A DNA stretch of 51,011 nt from an uncultured bacterium (GTDB lineage Bacteria; Margulisbacteria; Marinamargulisbacteria; SXXA01). Location of the stretch: assembly GCA_903864835.1 (NCBI GenBank), contig CAIPHK010000007.1, positions 1 to 51,011 on the forward strand. Direction: 5' to 3'. Under the pieces are notes generated by a model. That model was not told the DNA's origin, made no database searches, and saw nothing but the letters and a program-made list of their open reading frames with translations. Positions 24,858 through 34,671 of the stretch are shown here, in pieces. A program made the translations under genes and the position numbers. Every line of letters begins with the position of its first letter. The first letter of the stretch is position 1.

Positions 24858-27305
24858 CTATATCACCAGCTGCCCCGCCAAATGAACGGTAGCCCTAACG
24901 CCGTCAGCCCCGATCCAGGACATCAAACTTCCCATCATCCCGCCAACCGTTCCATTGTCTAACGACTGCTCTGCCCTCAGCACCGCTGCAACGGTTTTGG
25001 ACACCTGAATCGTCGGCGTCTTGGCCCCGTCGCGCGCCGCAAGCTTGGGGGCATAATGCTTTTCTTCATATTGGGTCACGGCCAATTCGCCAGCGCTGCC
25101 CATTTTGTCCGACACGTAAGTCATCGCTCGTTGAGCGGTTTCGGCGGTAAACAGTTGAGATTTTTCCAACGACCGTTGCACCACCTCGGAGCCAAGCAGC
25201 GCCCCCGCATTAATCAAGGTATTGCCCACTTTACCCGCAGCTTCTCCCCCGGTAGCGATCAACGCTTGCCCAATTTGACCCAAATTATCTCGCAACGCTG
25301 CGGATAATGTGACCGACTTTTCCCCTGAATCCATCGTGGGATTTTGCATAATGTCCGCCACGGATCCCAAAACGGCCAAACTCGATGCCCCAAGCTGATC
25401 GATCACTTGAGGATTCTCCGCCAGAAAGTGACTCAGCATTCCCACAGACTGGGCCATAAATTCATTTAATTTTTCCTGATTCAGCGCCAATTCAACTTTG
25501 GGGCCTTTTGGGGCTTTGATTCCACCGAGGGCGTCGTCGATCTCCTTATCGATCATTGCCGCGCCTTGATTGGACACTTTCTCTACAACCGCATCAGTTA
25601 CTCCGTCGTGGACGTATTGTGCTGCTGCGGCAACTCGATCAGCTGCATAATTGATGCCGCCGACGAGCGTACTTTGAATCGTCCCCACAACATTGCCCAG
25701 TGAGGCTGCCGCCGAGTCAACTGTCTGCGCGGCCTCGTACCCGAGTGTATAGGCAGTCACATCAACAGCGGTTTCTGTAAACCATTCCCCCCAGGTTCTT
25801 TCTGAGGTGCCTTTCTGAGCAGCCGCTTCCGGAGGCTCTTCGAGCGTAAGTTCGGTGCCGTCAGGGGTTCCAACGGTATGCGCCGTAAACACCGCCATCG
25901 ACGTATCCATCATTGACATTAGGTTCGAAAACGTTGCGGCGACCGCCAATCGGCTGCCGGTATGATGCGACTCCAACTCAATATCACACCGCGTTGCCAC
26001 ATGGGACAGCATTTTGGAGGCCATCAGTGCCAGCTCGGAGGGACCTTCGGAGGGTCCGTTGGCTTGAGACCCGGATGTCGCTAGTTCGGCAACAAAGGCC
26101 TTGGTATCGGGGAGCATCGATTTAAGAAAGTCGATATCGACCTGTTGAAGTTTGCCACCAGACAATTGCATCATGGCATCAGCCAAGTCCGTTTTATCCA
26201 ACATTCTCACGAGCTGATCACAAACCTCCCCCGCAGCTTTACCCAATAATTCTCGATTGTTGAGAATCGTAGTCACGGGGTCTTGCATAAATGACGACAC
26301 CATTTCCATATTTCCCACGGAAAGCAATGTCTTCGCGATAGCCAGCCCATCGTCGGATATCGCCAGCTTTAGCCCCAGAATTGCATTTTCGCCACCGGCG
26401 GCCACCACTACTTTCCGCAAGGGATTTTCGGCATCAGTGATCATTTCTTCGAAGTGGCTTTTGAGCGCTGGATTATCTCCGATCGCCGTAATAACCCCTC
26501 CGATAAGAGTTTCTGGAGAATCAAAGTGTTCCCGTTGAAGGCTAGACAGCACCTCGGCACCTAATTCGGCGCCTTTTTTAAACAGCGCATGATAATTGGC
26601 CTTCATTGCTAAACGCGGCGTATATGCCTCGATTAATATTTGACATAGTTTGAGCTCACTTCTGACAATCTCGGGATCACGTCCACCCGACCCACTCAGT
26701 TCTTCAGTCAGGGCCTTTTCTTTACCTTCAATCATCTCTAAGTTTTTCCTCGTGACCCGCAACGAGTTCCCTTCCTTACCATCACGAAGGGTCAATCCCC
26801 AATGAGTTATATTTTCTGCCCATGCCGCTTTTTGAGGTTTATTATCCGTTTTCTTAACAATATCGTCGGGTACAATTCGGGTATTGGTCATCAAGACCGA
26901 CTTGAGGATGTTCCGACATGTCTTGGATTTCATCATCCCACCGATATTCTCAGCGATACCCTTTTTAAAATTACTGATCACGGAGATATCGAATATCCAT
27001 CCTTTGCTTGCTAACTGCGTTCGCAACGCGTTGACTCCAGTGGTCGCCTTCTCCATTTTGGATGTTATATCCGCCTTTTTTTCCTTAATTACTTTATTGT
27101 CGTTGACGACTCCGCCGACCTTTTCCCGTGCCGGAGAGAGGTCCCCCGCGAGCGATTTTGCAAAAGTACCGAGCGCCTCTCTTACGGTTGCATATTGGGA
27201 TTTTGTGGCAGGAATACTTTCCGCATCTCGGGATCCTAACGTTTTTCCAACGTTCCTAAGGGCGCTGGTTGCGTCACTATACTTGAGCCTATTGATACCA
27301 TTCAT
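24858..27305 (-). CDS. Unknown 815-aa helical, Ala/Gly/Ser-rich protein
   Basis: No family recognised. The protein is almost entirely predicted helix, with many Ala, Gly, Ser and Asp residues and amphipathic stretches (for example AADRVAAAAQYVHDGVTDAV around residue 555). There is a basic N-terminal region and helical repeats of about 40-60 residues in the C-terminal half. No signal peptide and no long membrane helix. Its ATG overlaps the stop of the upstream 131-aa gene by 4 bp (ATGA), so the two are translated together and probably function together. Large helical proteins paired with a small upstream partner could be substrate plus chaperone, but there is no direct sequence support. Confidence 0.7.
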   Translation of the reverse strand: MNGINRLKYSDATSALRNVGKTLGSRDAESIPATKSQYATVREALGTFAKSLAGDLSPAREKVGGVVNDNKVIKEKKADITSKMEKATTGVNALRTQLASKGWIFDISVISNFKKGIAENIGGMMKSKTCRNILKSVLMTNTRIVPDDIVKKTDNKPQKAAWAENITHWGLTLRDGKEGNSLRVTRKNLEMIEGKEKALTEELSGSGGRDPEIVRSELKLCQILIEAYTPRLAMKANYHALFKKGAELGAEVLSSLQREHFDSPETLIGGVITAIGDNPALKSHFEEMITDAENPLRKVVVAAGGENAILGLKLAISDDGLAIAKTLLSVGNMEMVSSFMQDPVTTILNNRELLGKAAGEVCDQLVRMLDKTDLADAMMQLSGGKLQQVDIDFLKSMLPDTKAFVAELATSGSQANGPSEGPSELALMASKMLSHVATRCDIELESHHTGSRLAVAATFSNLMSMMDTSMAVFTAHTVGTPDGTELTLEEPPEAAAQKGTSERTWGEWFTETAVDVTAYTLGYEAAQTVDSAAASLGNVVGTIQSTLVGGINYAADRVAAAAQYVHDGVTDAVVEKVSNQGAAMIDKEIDDALGGIKAPKGPKVELALNQEKLNEFMAQSVGMLSHFLAENPQVIDQLGASSLAVLGSVADIMQNPTMDSGEKSVTLSAALRDNLGQIGQALIATGGEAAGKVGNTLINAGALLGSEVVQRSLEKSQLFTAETAQRAMTYVSDKMGSAGELAVTQYEEKHYAPKLAARDGAKTPTIQVSKTVAAVLRAEQSLDNGTVGGMMGSLMSWIGADGVRATVHLAGQLVI

Positions 27306-27697
27306 CGCTTACCCTTTTTTTTAACCATCACCTGACACTGCTGGGTTTCCATTTGTTTTTCCGCTTCAGAAAATAGACTGGTCAAAAAATTCCGACGCTT
27401 GGAGTCTGCGTCATCTCTCACCGGTTGCGATAAAATGGAATACGAAACGGGGATTTCTCGGGCCTCGCCGCCGTCGGGGCTCTCGACACGGACAGTGAGC
27501 GATTGTCGGTACATATGAATGGTCGATTTTCTCTGTTTGAGGGTAAAGGTGACGATAAAATGATCAATGGTGTCATCAAAAAGCCGCCGAATTGTATCCA
27601 GAAATTGAAACGATAGAAGTCCTTCCGCCAGGGGTGCCTGGGCAGCGGCGTTCACGTTAAGCTGTAACGCTCCAATATCCACACGCTCGAATGTCAT
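27302..27697 (-). CDS. Unknown 131-aa protein, partner of the 815-aa gene
   Basis: No family recognised. A small soluble alpha/beta protein: FIVTFTLKQRKSTIHMYRQSLTV looks like paired strands, and a helix with basic residues forms the C-terminus (VKKKGKR). It is the first gene of a two-gene operon, with its stop overlapping the 815-aa protein's start. Upstream, a 92-bp gap separates it from the divergent gene at 27790. I do not find a good ribosome binding site before its ATG. Confidence 0.62.
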   Translation of the reverse strand: MTFERVDIGALQLNVNAAAQAPLAEGLLSFQFLDTIRRLFDDTIDHFIVTFTLKQRKSTIHMYRQSLTVRVESPDGGEAREIPVSYSILSQPVRDDADSKRRNFLTSLFSEAEKQMETQQCQVMVKKKGKR

Positions 27698-27789
27698 TCG
27701 GTAAAATTGCCCGATTTTTTAAAAATCTAAACGTTCACAACCGTTGCCCCGGAACCGTTAGATTAGGAGGCGTATGCTACCCTAGAAGC

Positions 27790-27999
27790 GTGAAACGACG
27801 GATTTCAATGGAGACCCGAGTCTGGGAAACACTATTCGAGCCCGCCCCCCGGGCCTATGCCGCGCAAATTAAACACAACGGCCCCGTTTTTCTTTTGGAA
27901 AAAAATCCAGAGACGTATAACGACAGAGTGGTCCAACGGCGGATCTTAAAGGCCCTTTTTGTTCACCGGACGATCAAGCTCGATCGAGTGCCTGGATAG
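27790..27999 (+). CDS. Unknown small protein, probably frameshifted at its 3' end
   Basis: Reads from GTG 27790 (or ATG 27808) to TAG 27999, about 69 aa, with no family recognised. The frame two bases over stays open from before this stop to 28072 and reads as protein-like sequence (VEQRPIYYPKTNWQLFINFQ). It ends in a TGA that overlaps the next gene's ATG (ATGA at 28069). I therefore think the intact gene ran to 28072 and that one indel near 27980-28000 interrupts it. Confidence 0.45.
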   Translation: MKRRISMETRVWETLFEPAPRAYAAQIKHNGPVFLLEKNPETYNDRVVQRRILKALFVHRTIKLDRVPG

Positions 28000-28068
28000 C
28001 GTGGAGCAACGCCCAATTTATTACCCCAAGACCAATTGGCAATTATTCATCAATTTTCAACTCGCTCG

Positions 28069-28638
28069 ATGAACGAGGATCTGAGCAATGCATTACGGCA
28101 GTTAATGTCTTTTTTCTCTTCCGAACCCGCCGAATACGCGGTCATTGAAACCCTCTTCAACATGGGGAGCCGCAAAGGTAACCCGGCTACACCGATGCAC
28201 ACTATGCTTTTCACACTGGCCGATCTATCAAAAAAATATCCGGAAATCTGTCTCGATGACCGGTTTAACCCAATGATCATCCACACTCTCCAATATATCT
28301 ATCAACGCGACCTCTCTCAAAAAAAAGAAATTATTAAGCTTATTGTGTCCCACCTAGACGATTTACGCCCCTCCCTAATAAAGGAATGGGCGTGGGTATT
28401 GCCCTGGGTAGCAGAACTTCCCAGTGATCTTTTTGATGCATCGGATCGAAAAGCGTTTTTACAATTTTTATCAATGAAAATCGGATCTATTAAGTCGCCG
28501 ATCAGAGCTATTTTTTCGACGCTTTCATTGGCCCCATTCCCCCCCGATGTACAGACGGTTCTAAAAGAACGTCTTCCAAGGTCCTTTCCTCCACCGTCAC
28601 CGAAGGCGTCAGCGCGTAAGGCCCATCACGCATCATAA
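28069..28638 (+). CDS. Unknown 189-aa helical protein
   Basis: No family recognised. Predicted mainly helical: residues 1-150 alternate Leu/Ile helices with short turns, and a short Pro-rich basic tail (RSFPPPSPKASARKAHH) ends the protein. The start is ATG 28069, which overlaps a TGA in the upstream reading frame; a TTG at 28036 in the same frame has no ribosome binding site. Likely in an operon with the broken small gene before it. It ends 1 bp from the convergent sodC gene. Confidence 0.62.
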   Translation: MNEDLSNALRQLMSFFSSEPAEYAVIETLFNMGSRKGNPATPMHTMLFTLADLSKKYPEICLDDRFNPMIIHTLQYIYQRDLSQKKEIIKLIVSHLDDLRPSLIKEWAWVLPWVAELPSDLFDASDRKAFLQFLSMKIGSIKSPIRAIFSTLSLAPFPPDVQTVLKERLPRSFPPPSPKASARKAHHAS

Positions 28639-28639
28639 T

Positions 28640-29164
28640 CTATTGGCTAATTCCAATGACCCCACACCCAATTCGGGCACCCGATCCCCCACTCGGCTGA
28701 GTGGTTAAGTCATCCGCTTTTTCATGGATGATCACACCCCGACCAATAATCGATTGGGGTCCATTTAAGTAGAGACCTTTAATTGTCACATTAAAACTCG
28801 CAACGCCGTTTCCGTCAGCCTCCAAATTGCCCAAATCACCCCGATGGTGATGATCCATCTCAGGTCCCCCATGGACCATTTGGGTTGGGTTATAGTGGCC
28901 CCCAGCAGAGGCACCTTCAAGGCCGGTACAATCGCCACATTCATGCACATGAAACCCATGCGTGCTATTGGGAGTAAATCCAGCAAGTTGGCCGAACATC
29001 CGAACACCCTCTTTTAATTCTTCGAAACGAACCACTCCGTGGACCGTTCCTTTTGACAACGGCATCACAACCGATACCCCACGTGACACATTAGCGGCAG
29101 AGATTCCGCTCGCAACACATCCAATCAACATCAGACTCAAAAGTCCCTGTTTAACTAAAGTCAT
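28640..29164 (-). CDS. sodC: Periplasmic Cu/Zn superoxide dismutase
   Basis: Converts superoxide to peroxide and oxygen. A 174-aa precursor whose signal peptide ends around residue 23 (VASGISAA). The copper ligands are in HGFHVHE (His72, His74), with the bridging or zinc ligands around GGHYNP and His147 in GVIIHEKADD. The disulfide Cys is in HECGDC and the C-terminal signature is GSGARIGCGVI. Bacterial SodC protects against extracellular superoxide, including host oxidative burst. A GGAGG site precedes the ATG. Confidence 0.94.
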   Translation of the reverse strand: MTLVKQGLLSLMLIGCVASGISAANVSRGVSVVMPLSKGTVHGVVRFEELKEGVRMFGQLAGFTPNSTHGFHVHECGDCTGLEGASAGGHYNPTQMVHGGPEMDHHHRGDLGNLEADGNGVASFNVTIKGLYLNGPQSIIGRGVIIHEKADDLTTQPSGGSGARIGCGVIGISQ

Positions 29165-29611
29165 ACTGCCTCCTTGAGAAATCCAATTCAGAACTTTGAT
29201 GATACATCATTCAAAGTTCAATTCAGACACCCAAAATACGAAAGTAATTAAGATGATGACGGAGATACCCGATGTCATAAATGGGCTTGGAAGGTAGCAC
29301 TAACTTACCACTTTTGACGCCAAACGTTCGGTTTTCTTTTCAAAAGTAATAGCCTCCCAGTAAAATTAAAGTCATTTCAAAAAAAAATTGAAATTCCACC
29401 TCGCTACCGCCCGATAATTCTAATACGCCCTCACCCTATTGCTAAAAACTGTAGTTCCCCCATTGAAACGACGCACCGCCGTTCGGATTTACACGCCGAA
29501 TCCCGCCCCAAAATCGTCCGTCAAACCAATACGTTCCGACATTCTCGCTCGACTTGTCCCCGTTTCACTATCCGAAAACGCACTCGCGATGACGGCAATT
29601 TCAACACTTTG
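29165..29611. other. Intergenic region without a visible gene
   Basis: About 450 bp between sodC and the next gene. I see no RNA gene, no repeat of any other element in the window and no convincing promoter. A frame remains open upstream of 29609 but reads as Arg/Thr-rich sequence with no start, so I take it as non-coding. Confidence 0.5.
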
Positions 29612-31681
29612 ATGATATTTGCATCCGCCCCCCCAATCGCGGGACGAGAGTTCCCCAAAATCCTGTGTTGGGATGACGTGGACCCCGCCCCTTTGATTCA
29701 GCTGGAATGCTTGCCCGATACAAACCCCAGTGAATTTTTGGCCGCCATGCTCCGCCATTGGAATCTTCAAACGGCAGAAATCCGATTAGGTGCAACAATA
29801 CCGGAACTAGGGGAACACCTTCATGACGACCAGATAACCGCTGGATATTTTCGGTTTGGAACAGCATCCATTGAAGTGGTGCATCCCGGGCACCCTCGGC
29901 CCAGGGGAAACCAATGGGATATCTCATCGTTATCGTGGCCAAACCCTTATATCAAAATTTCCCCGGAAGAGGTCCTTAAATCCATCGAAAAAATTCCGCT
30001 GACCACCCCCACCGACGTCCAGAATGCCACCGTCACCTGTGTAAAAAAATCGATCGCGTTAGTCACGGATTTTCTATCCAGCGTCTCCACATTATCGAGT
30101 ACCCAATGGCTTGAAGTGGCGCGACTATTGCGCGCCCATAGCCATCCCGCTACAGATGCGATCGTTGATCTGATCACCTCGACGTCCGATAAAAGAAAGA
30201 CCGTAGAAGGCATCTACTTACAATTTTTAACTGACCCCACGCAATCGGCGGCCGTTAGGGCCGCGGGGGCCGTGATGGGATATCCAGACGTACTTCCCCC
30301 GTTTGATCAATTTATAAAAAAATTAGGCGATAGCGTCGGCAAGCCCATCGATATCACCCATTCACTAAAATGGCTGTCGGATTGGGACCATGAAATTCCT
30401 GGGATCGTCGCACCCTCTGATATGCCAAAGGTACACGAATTCCGGTTAAAATTAGCGCAATCCACCGCCTGTAATGAATTTATACAAATGCCGACTCACC
30501 CGGAACGAGCGCTCAAATTGGCATCACTGCTCACTTCTGAGGCCTCATCTCTGTCGACAATGCCCAGTATCGATGACTTCGGAAAAGGAATACGCAAGAT
30601 CTATCCAGGATTTCAAATATCACTGATTCAACGGCTGGAATGGATCGCGGGCTGGGAAGCCGTTCGACCCGGGACGACGTCGTCCGAGGACAGAAGAAGC
30701 ATCGACACCCGATTAACGACCGAGCTGACCCGGATATTGGGTAAATCCGACCCCGGAGTACTCGAGGTCCTTCACTGTATCGTGAATCTTGGAACCCCAA
30801 CCCATGAGATTCAAGCTAAACTAAAACAGCTCCTAACCCCCCCTAAAAAATCCAAACCAACCTCACCCGAAGCGATCGGAATCGTGATTCGTCAATGGTT
30901 TAACTCGCCCCGTTTCGCACTGATGACTCCGGATCAAATTGTCGCATTGGCACGCCCACTCGCCGTAACCGACGATGCACCACACTGTCTGGTATACCAA
31001 GACTTCATGAACATTTCTCACCGATTTTTAGAGGTCAACACTTCCTTTGATGAATTGACCGCGTCAACCTTCGGAACCCCCGAAACCATGAAGTGGATCA
31101 ATCAATTAGATACCTGTTTCGCCGCCAACGACGACGTCCCCATAACGTTTATTTCCGCCCTCCATACGCGAGAGTATGCGATCCCGTTTAGTACCCGATT
31201 AGAGTGGTACCAGCGCTTGGCTACCGCGTTGGGCCCAAAAAAAATACCCCGTGTCCATTGGGACGCACTTCTTCACGATGTGATTCATCAACTCGATGAT
31301 GTCGTCTTAGACATTGCTAACCCGACCGTAACCAATTGGGCACAACCTCATTTTGAACTGAATCCGCGACTCCTTAAGGCCCTGATCACGACCGTAAACA
31401 TCTTTTTTCCAGGAAAAAAAAGCAGTGATTTAGAGATAAAGCTACTGCTGTTGGAAGTCAATCACAGCCTGTGTATCAAAGACTCAGCTGAGATTGGAGC
31501 TCCTTCGGAGAAACTATCATTCAAAATGACACCCATTGAGCTCATCAAAAAGACAAAAGACATTCACACTACTGCCGCTTTAATTGCGGCCGCACGACTC
31601 TGGTCCACTCTATTTTCGGAGCACCTCTGTAAAGCCAGTTTACCCACGATGGATCTGGCGGTGACCTTGAAACAATTTTAA
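29612..31681 (+). CDS. Unknown large protein, N-terminal part (gene broken by stop)
   Basis: Reads for 689 aa from ATG 29612 to TAA 31679-31681. No family recognised; after an initial alpha/beta region of about 100 residues the protein is predicted to be a long run of helices resembling helical-repeat proteins. The frame continues without interruption after the TAA: the next codons read DAIITPLKKGSPLHAQAYY, with the same character. I therefore take 29612-33029 as one gene coding about 1,140 aa, cut by a stop. No good ribosome binding site precedes the start. Confidence 0.6.
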   Translation: MIFASAPPIAGREFPKILCWDDVDPAPLIQLECLPDTNPSEFLAAMLRHWNLQTAEIRLGATIPELGEHLHDDQITAGYFRFGTASIEVVHPGHPRPRGNQWDISSLSWPNPYIKISPEEVLKSIEKIPLTTPTDVQNATVTCVKKSIALVTDFLSSVSTLSSTQWLEVARLLRAHSHPATDAIVDLITSTSDKRKTVEGIYLQFLTDPTQSAAVRAAGAVMGYPDVLPPFDQFIKKLGDSVGKPIDITHSLKWLSDWDHEIPGIVAPSDMPKVHEFRLKLAQSTACNEFIQMPTHPERALKLASLLTSEASSLSTMPSIDDFGKGIRKIYPGFQISLIQRLEWIAGWEAVRPGTTSSEDRRSIDTRLTTELTRILGKSDPGVLEVLHCIVNLGTPTHEIQAKLKQLLTPPKKSKPTSPEAIGIVIRQWFNSPRFALMTPDQIVALARPLAVTDDAPHCLVYQDFMNISHRFLEVNTSFDELTASTFGTPETMKWINQLDTCFAANDDVPITFISALHTREYAIPFSTRLEWYQRLATALGPKKIPRVHWDALLHDVIHQLDDVVLDIANPTVTNWAQPHFELNPRLLKALITTVNIFFPGKKSSDLEIKLLLLEVNHSLCIKDSAEIGAPSEKLSFKMTPIELIKKTKDIHTTAALIAAARLWSTLFSEHLCKASLPTMDLAVTLKQF

Positions 31682-33029
31682 GACGCCATTATTACGCCCC
31701 TAAAAAAGGGGAGCCCCCTTCACGCCCAAGCGTATTATTTCCAAGGGATTTTCTGGCTCAACGAAGTACAGGTCACCTATCATACGTTGGATTGGACCGG
31801 CGGTATCGGTAAAAAACTGATTTCCAGCATTCGAGAGGCAAGAGATGTCCCTGGCGTAGAACTATTTGTTGCACGTCTTGCCGCCGTCGTTCCAAATCAG
31901 GTACTAGCGCGTCATGGCATCGAAAAACTCGAACTAATTAATGGGCTTCTTGAACCCATAAAACCCACTGTCCCGTTTGATTACTACATGGAAACTGTGG
32001 CGGAAATCTACAAATTTTATGGCGTTTGTGAAATCAAAGACTCGGCTCCGACCGCCTATTTTATCACTCCGTTATTGGAATCCGTGGTGACATGGCGCCC
32101 CACCGAGTCGCCTGAAACCGCCTGGCTGGTAGCCCGGGATCTATTGGGACTGTTAGTCCAAGGCCCGACCGGCCGGCAAACGGACCTACTGTACCGCGAA
32201 CAACTTTCAGCCATCGATTACTTCCGTTTAAACCTAACAATCGACGCTCTGATTGGACAGCTACTTACGGTCGATGGGGCACTCGCGTATTCCCCGGAGC
32301 ACACCGCCAAGGCGATTCATCACCTCACCAGTACATTCGCGTTTGATGTATCAATCACATACGGTTTATCGGCACAAATTCAAACGCTAAATACCACGGC
32401 ACACTCCCTGATCGCCGATCACAACGTGACGATTCGTCCCGGAACACGAGCCATGATCGAGTTAGTCGCCACGTTGCAACTCGCTCACGCCCAGTTGATG
32501 GCGCCACTAGATCCTGACACCCCGGCTAAAAACGACGAATTTCTTAAAATTTCAAACCAGGCTTTAGCGAGTTTAACGCTCATTCCAGACCCATTGATGG
32601 CGCCCCATTGGTTGGATTCCGGGACAGATATCGCCCCATTAATCCAGGTCCTGCGGCTCCAAATGGAATGGGCCCAAAATCTGACCTGGTTGGCGGTAGA
32701 TCACTTTTTTGCGGAGCCCCATGCGCATCCATTAGCGGTGTTAAAGACCCATCACGACACCATCTGCGGGGTCACAGAAACGATGGACCACCTGGTCACT
32801 GAGATGTTTACCCTCTCGAAAAAAATGTGCACATTAACCTGCGATTCTTACATCATCTTTTCTGCATGGAATCTGGTCTCGGGTTGGAATGTTGGAGCCC
32901 ATTTTAGGTCAGACATTCGGCCCCGTCGTTCAGGACGCATTTTCTCAATACAACGATCGAAACCCAGTGGCATTCCCCCATTTCCTTCCGATCAGACCGC
33001 CGGACTATATCTGTGGTGGCCACGGTTGA
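31682..33029 (+). pseudogene. Unknown large protein, C-terminal part (frameshifted)
   Basis: Continues the frame of the preceding gene after its TAA; the first possible start is a TTG at 31787. Near 32885 the reading changes: the original frame turns into Ser/Arg/Pro-rich sequence and runs to 33082, into the next gene. The other frame reads GMLEPILGQTFGPVVQDAF and stops at 33027-33029, in a sensible place before selO. So one extra base near 32880-32886 is the simplest cause. With the in-frame TAA, the gene has two lesions. Confidence 0.6.
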
Positions 33030-33089
33030 GCGATGGATCGTCTATCCCTGCCAGTGGCTTTGCACCCGAAAACAAGATATAAGGACGGT

Positions 33090-34538
33090 ATGATCTCTCG
33101 ATTCGAATTCCCATTCGACCATCAATTTGCCACACTTGGAAATCAGTTTTACACACAGATTCCCGCCGAGGGGATTGGGAAAAATCCCTATCTGATCCAT
33201 TCGAATAGCGACGCCGCCCCGTTGATTGGATTACCGACCGAGACATTCCAATCGCCCGAATTTTTGGACTACTTTTCAGGCAATCAATCGCTTCCCGGGA
33301 GCCATCCATTGGCGATGGTCTATTCCGGCCATCAATTCGGCCAATGGGCGGGACAATTGGGGGATGGTCGGGCGTTGTTACTCGGTCAAGTCCGCAACGC
33401 CGACGGTGACCTGTGGGATATCCAATTAAAAGGCGGAGGAAAGACTCCCTATTCTCGATTTGGAGACGGGCGAGCGGTTGTCCGATCTTGTATTCGAGAA
33501 TATCTATGTTCAGAAGCCATGCATGCGCTCGGGATTCCAACGAGTCGAGCGCTGTGCATCGTCGGCACCGGCGAATCCGTTCAACGGGAAACGGCAGAAC
33601 CCGGCGCAGTGTTCACCCGATTGGCCCGATCCCATATTCGGTTCGGACATTTTGAACATTTTTATTATCAAAAAAACCACGATGCACTCAAGGCATTGTG
33701 TGACCATGTCATCGACGAATATTTTCCCCAGCATCAGGGCCACTATGACCGGTGGTTCGCCGACGTTGTTTCCCAGACCGCATCAATGATCGCCCAATGG
33801 CAGGCCGTAGGGTTTTGCCACGGGGTTATGAATACCGACAATATGTCGATTTTGGGACTCACATTGGACTATGGCCCATTTGGATTTATAGAGGCATTTG
33901 ATATTGACTACGTGTGCAATCATTCTGATCATGCCGGTCGATACGCCTACGATCAGCAACCCATGATCGGCCTTTGGAACTTGCACGCGTTGGCTCACGC
34001 TTTAAGCCCAATCATCCCTTCCGAGGTCACAACGCCGATCCTATCAGAGTACGACCTGACATTTAATCATCACTATTTCCAACTGATGCGCCAAAAAATC
34101 GGGTGTGCTCCCTCCGATTCCACCCACGATGACTTATGGATCGATCTGTTGACTTTAATGGCCTCGCAACGGAGCGATTACACCCTCACATTCCGGAGGT
34201 TGGCCGACTCGTTTACAACGCCCATTTCGTGGACCTCTCTGTTTAGAGATCCCGGACCTGCGACGGAATGGCTGACCCGTTATCATTACTCACTGCGGTC
34301 ATTGGGAGCGGAAGATCGAATCATCACCTCCCTTAATCAGGTAAACCCACGCTACGTCTTACGCAATTGGGTGGCTGAATCCGCCATTCGCGCGGCCGAA
34401 GATGGAAATGACTATTCAGAAATCGACAAGGTGTTACAACTGATCCAGACTCCCTATGATGACCACTTGGACGCCATTCATTATGGTGACCCTGCACCCG
34501 ACCATTACCTTGGATTACAAGTGTCCTGTTCATCGTGA
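33090..34538 (+). CDS. selO: SelO/YdiU protein adenylyltransferase
   Basis: A pseudokinase-fold enzyme that transfers AMP to Ser, Thr or Tyr residues of target proteins, tied to redox stress responses. The 482-aa protein matches the family length. The family segments are visible: AMVYSGHQFGQWAGQLGDG, LKGGGKTPYSRFGDGRAV, and the catalytic-loop region HGVMNTDNMSILGLTLDYGP. The last three residues are Cys-Ser-Ser, the place where eukaryotic SelO has selenocysteine. The ATG at 33090 has an AAGGA site 5 nt upstream; upstream in-frame ATG 33033 lies inside the end of the broken gene. Confidence 0.95.
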   Translation: MISRFEFPFDHQFATLGNQFYTQIPAEGIGKNPYLIHSNSDAAPLIGLPTETFQSPEFLDYFSGNQSLPGSHPLAMVYSGHQFGQWAGQLGDGRALLLGQVRNADGDLWDIQLKGGGKTPYSRFGDGRAVVRSCIREYLCSEAMHALGIPTSRALCIVGTGESVQRETAEPGAVFTRLARSHIRFGHFEHFYYQKNHDALKALCDHVIDEYFPQHQGHYDRWFADVVSQTASMIAQWQAVGFCHGVMNTDNMSILGLTLDYGPFGFIEAFDIDYVCNHSDHAGRYAYDQQPMIGLWNLHALAHALSPIIPSEVTTPILSEYDLTFNHHYFQLMRQKIGCAPSDSTHDDLWIDLLTLMASQRSDYTLTFRRLADSFTTPISWTSLFRDPGPATEWLTRYHYSLRSLGAEDRIITSLNQVNPRYVLRNWVAESAIRAAEDGNDYSEIDKVLQLIQTPYDDHLDAIHYGDPAPDHYLGLQVSCSS

Positions 34539-34671
34539 ATACTCAAAATCGAAAAAGAATCCGACCTCGTCGACGAGGAAGCCACGTTCAAATAGTGAGG
34601 GGAACAGCACCACCGCAGGGCGGGGTGAGGTGGGGTTGGGGTTACGGATGAAAAGAAGGTAGACTGCAGCC

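Noticed and set aside
31787-33082. Independent gene of 431 aa starting at TTG 31787
   Set aside because: The frame is open and protein-like upstream of the TTG back to the TAA at 31679, and its end turns into out-of-frame sequence overlapping selO; it is better read as the rest of the preceding gene.
34565-34578. CCTCGTCGACGAGG palindrome between selO and the phosphoesterase gene
   Set aside because: A perfect 14-bp palindrome, but isolated, without T-run or a regulator gene nearby; could be chance.
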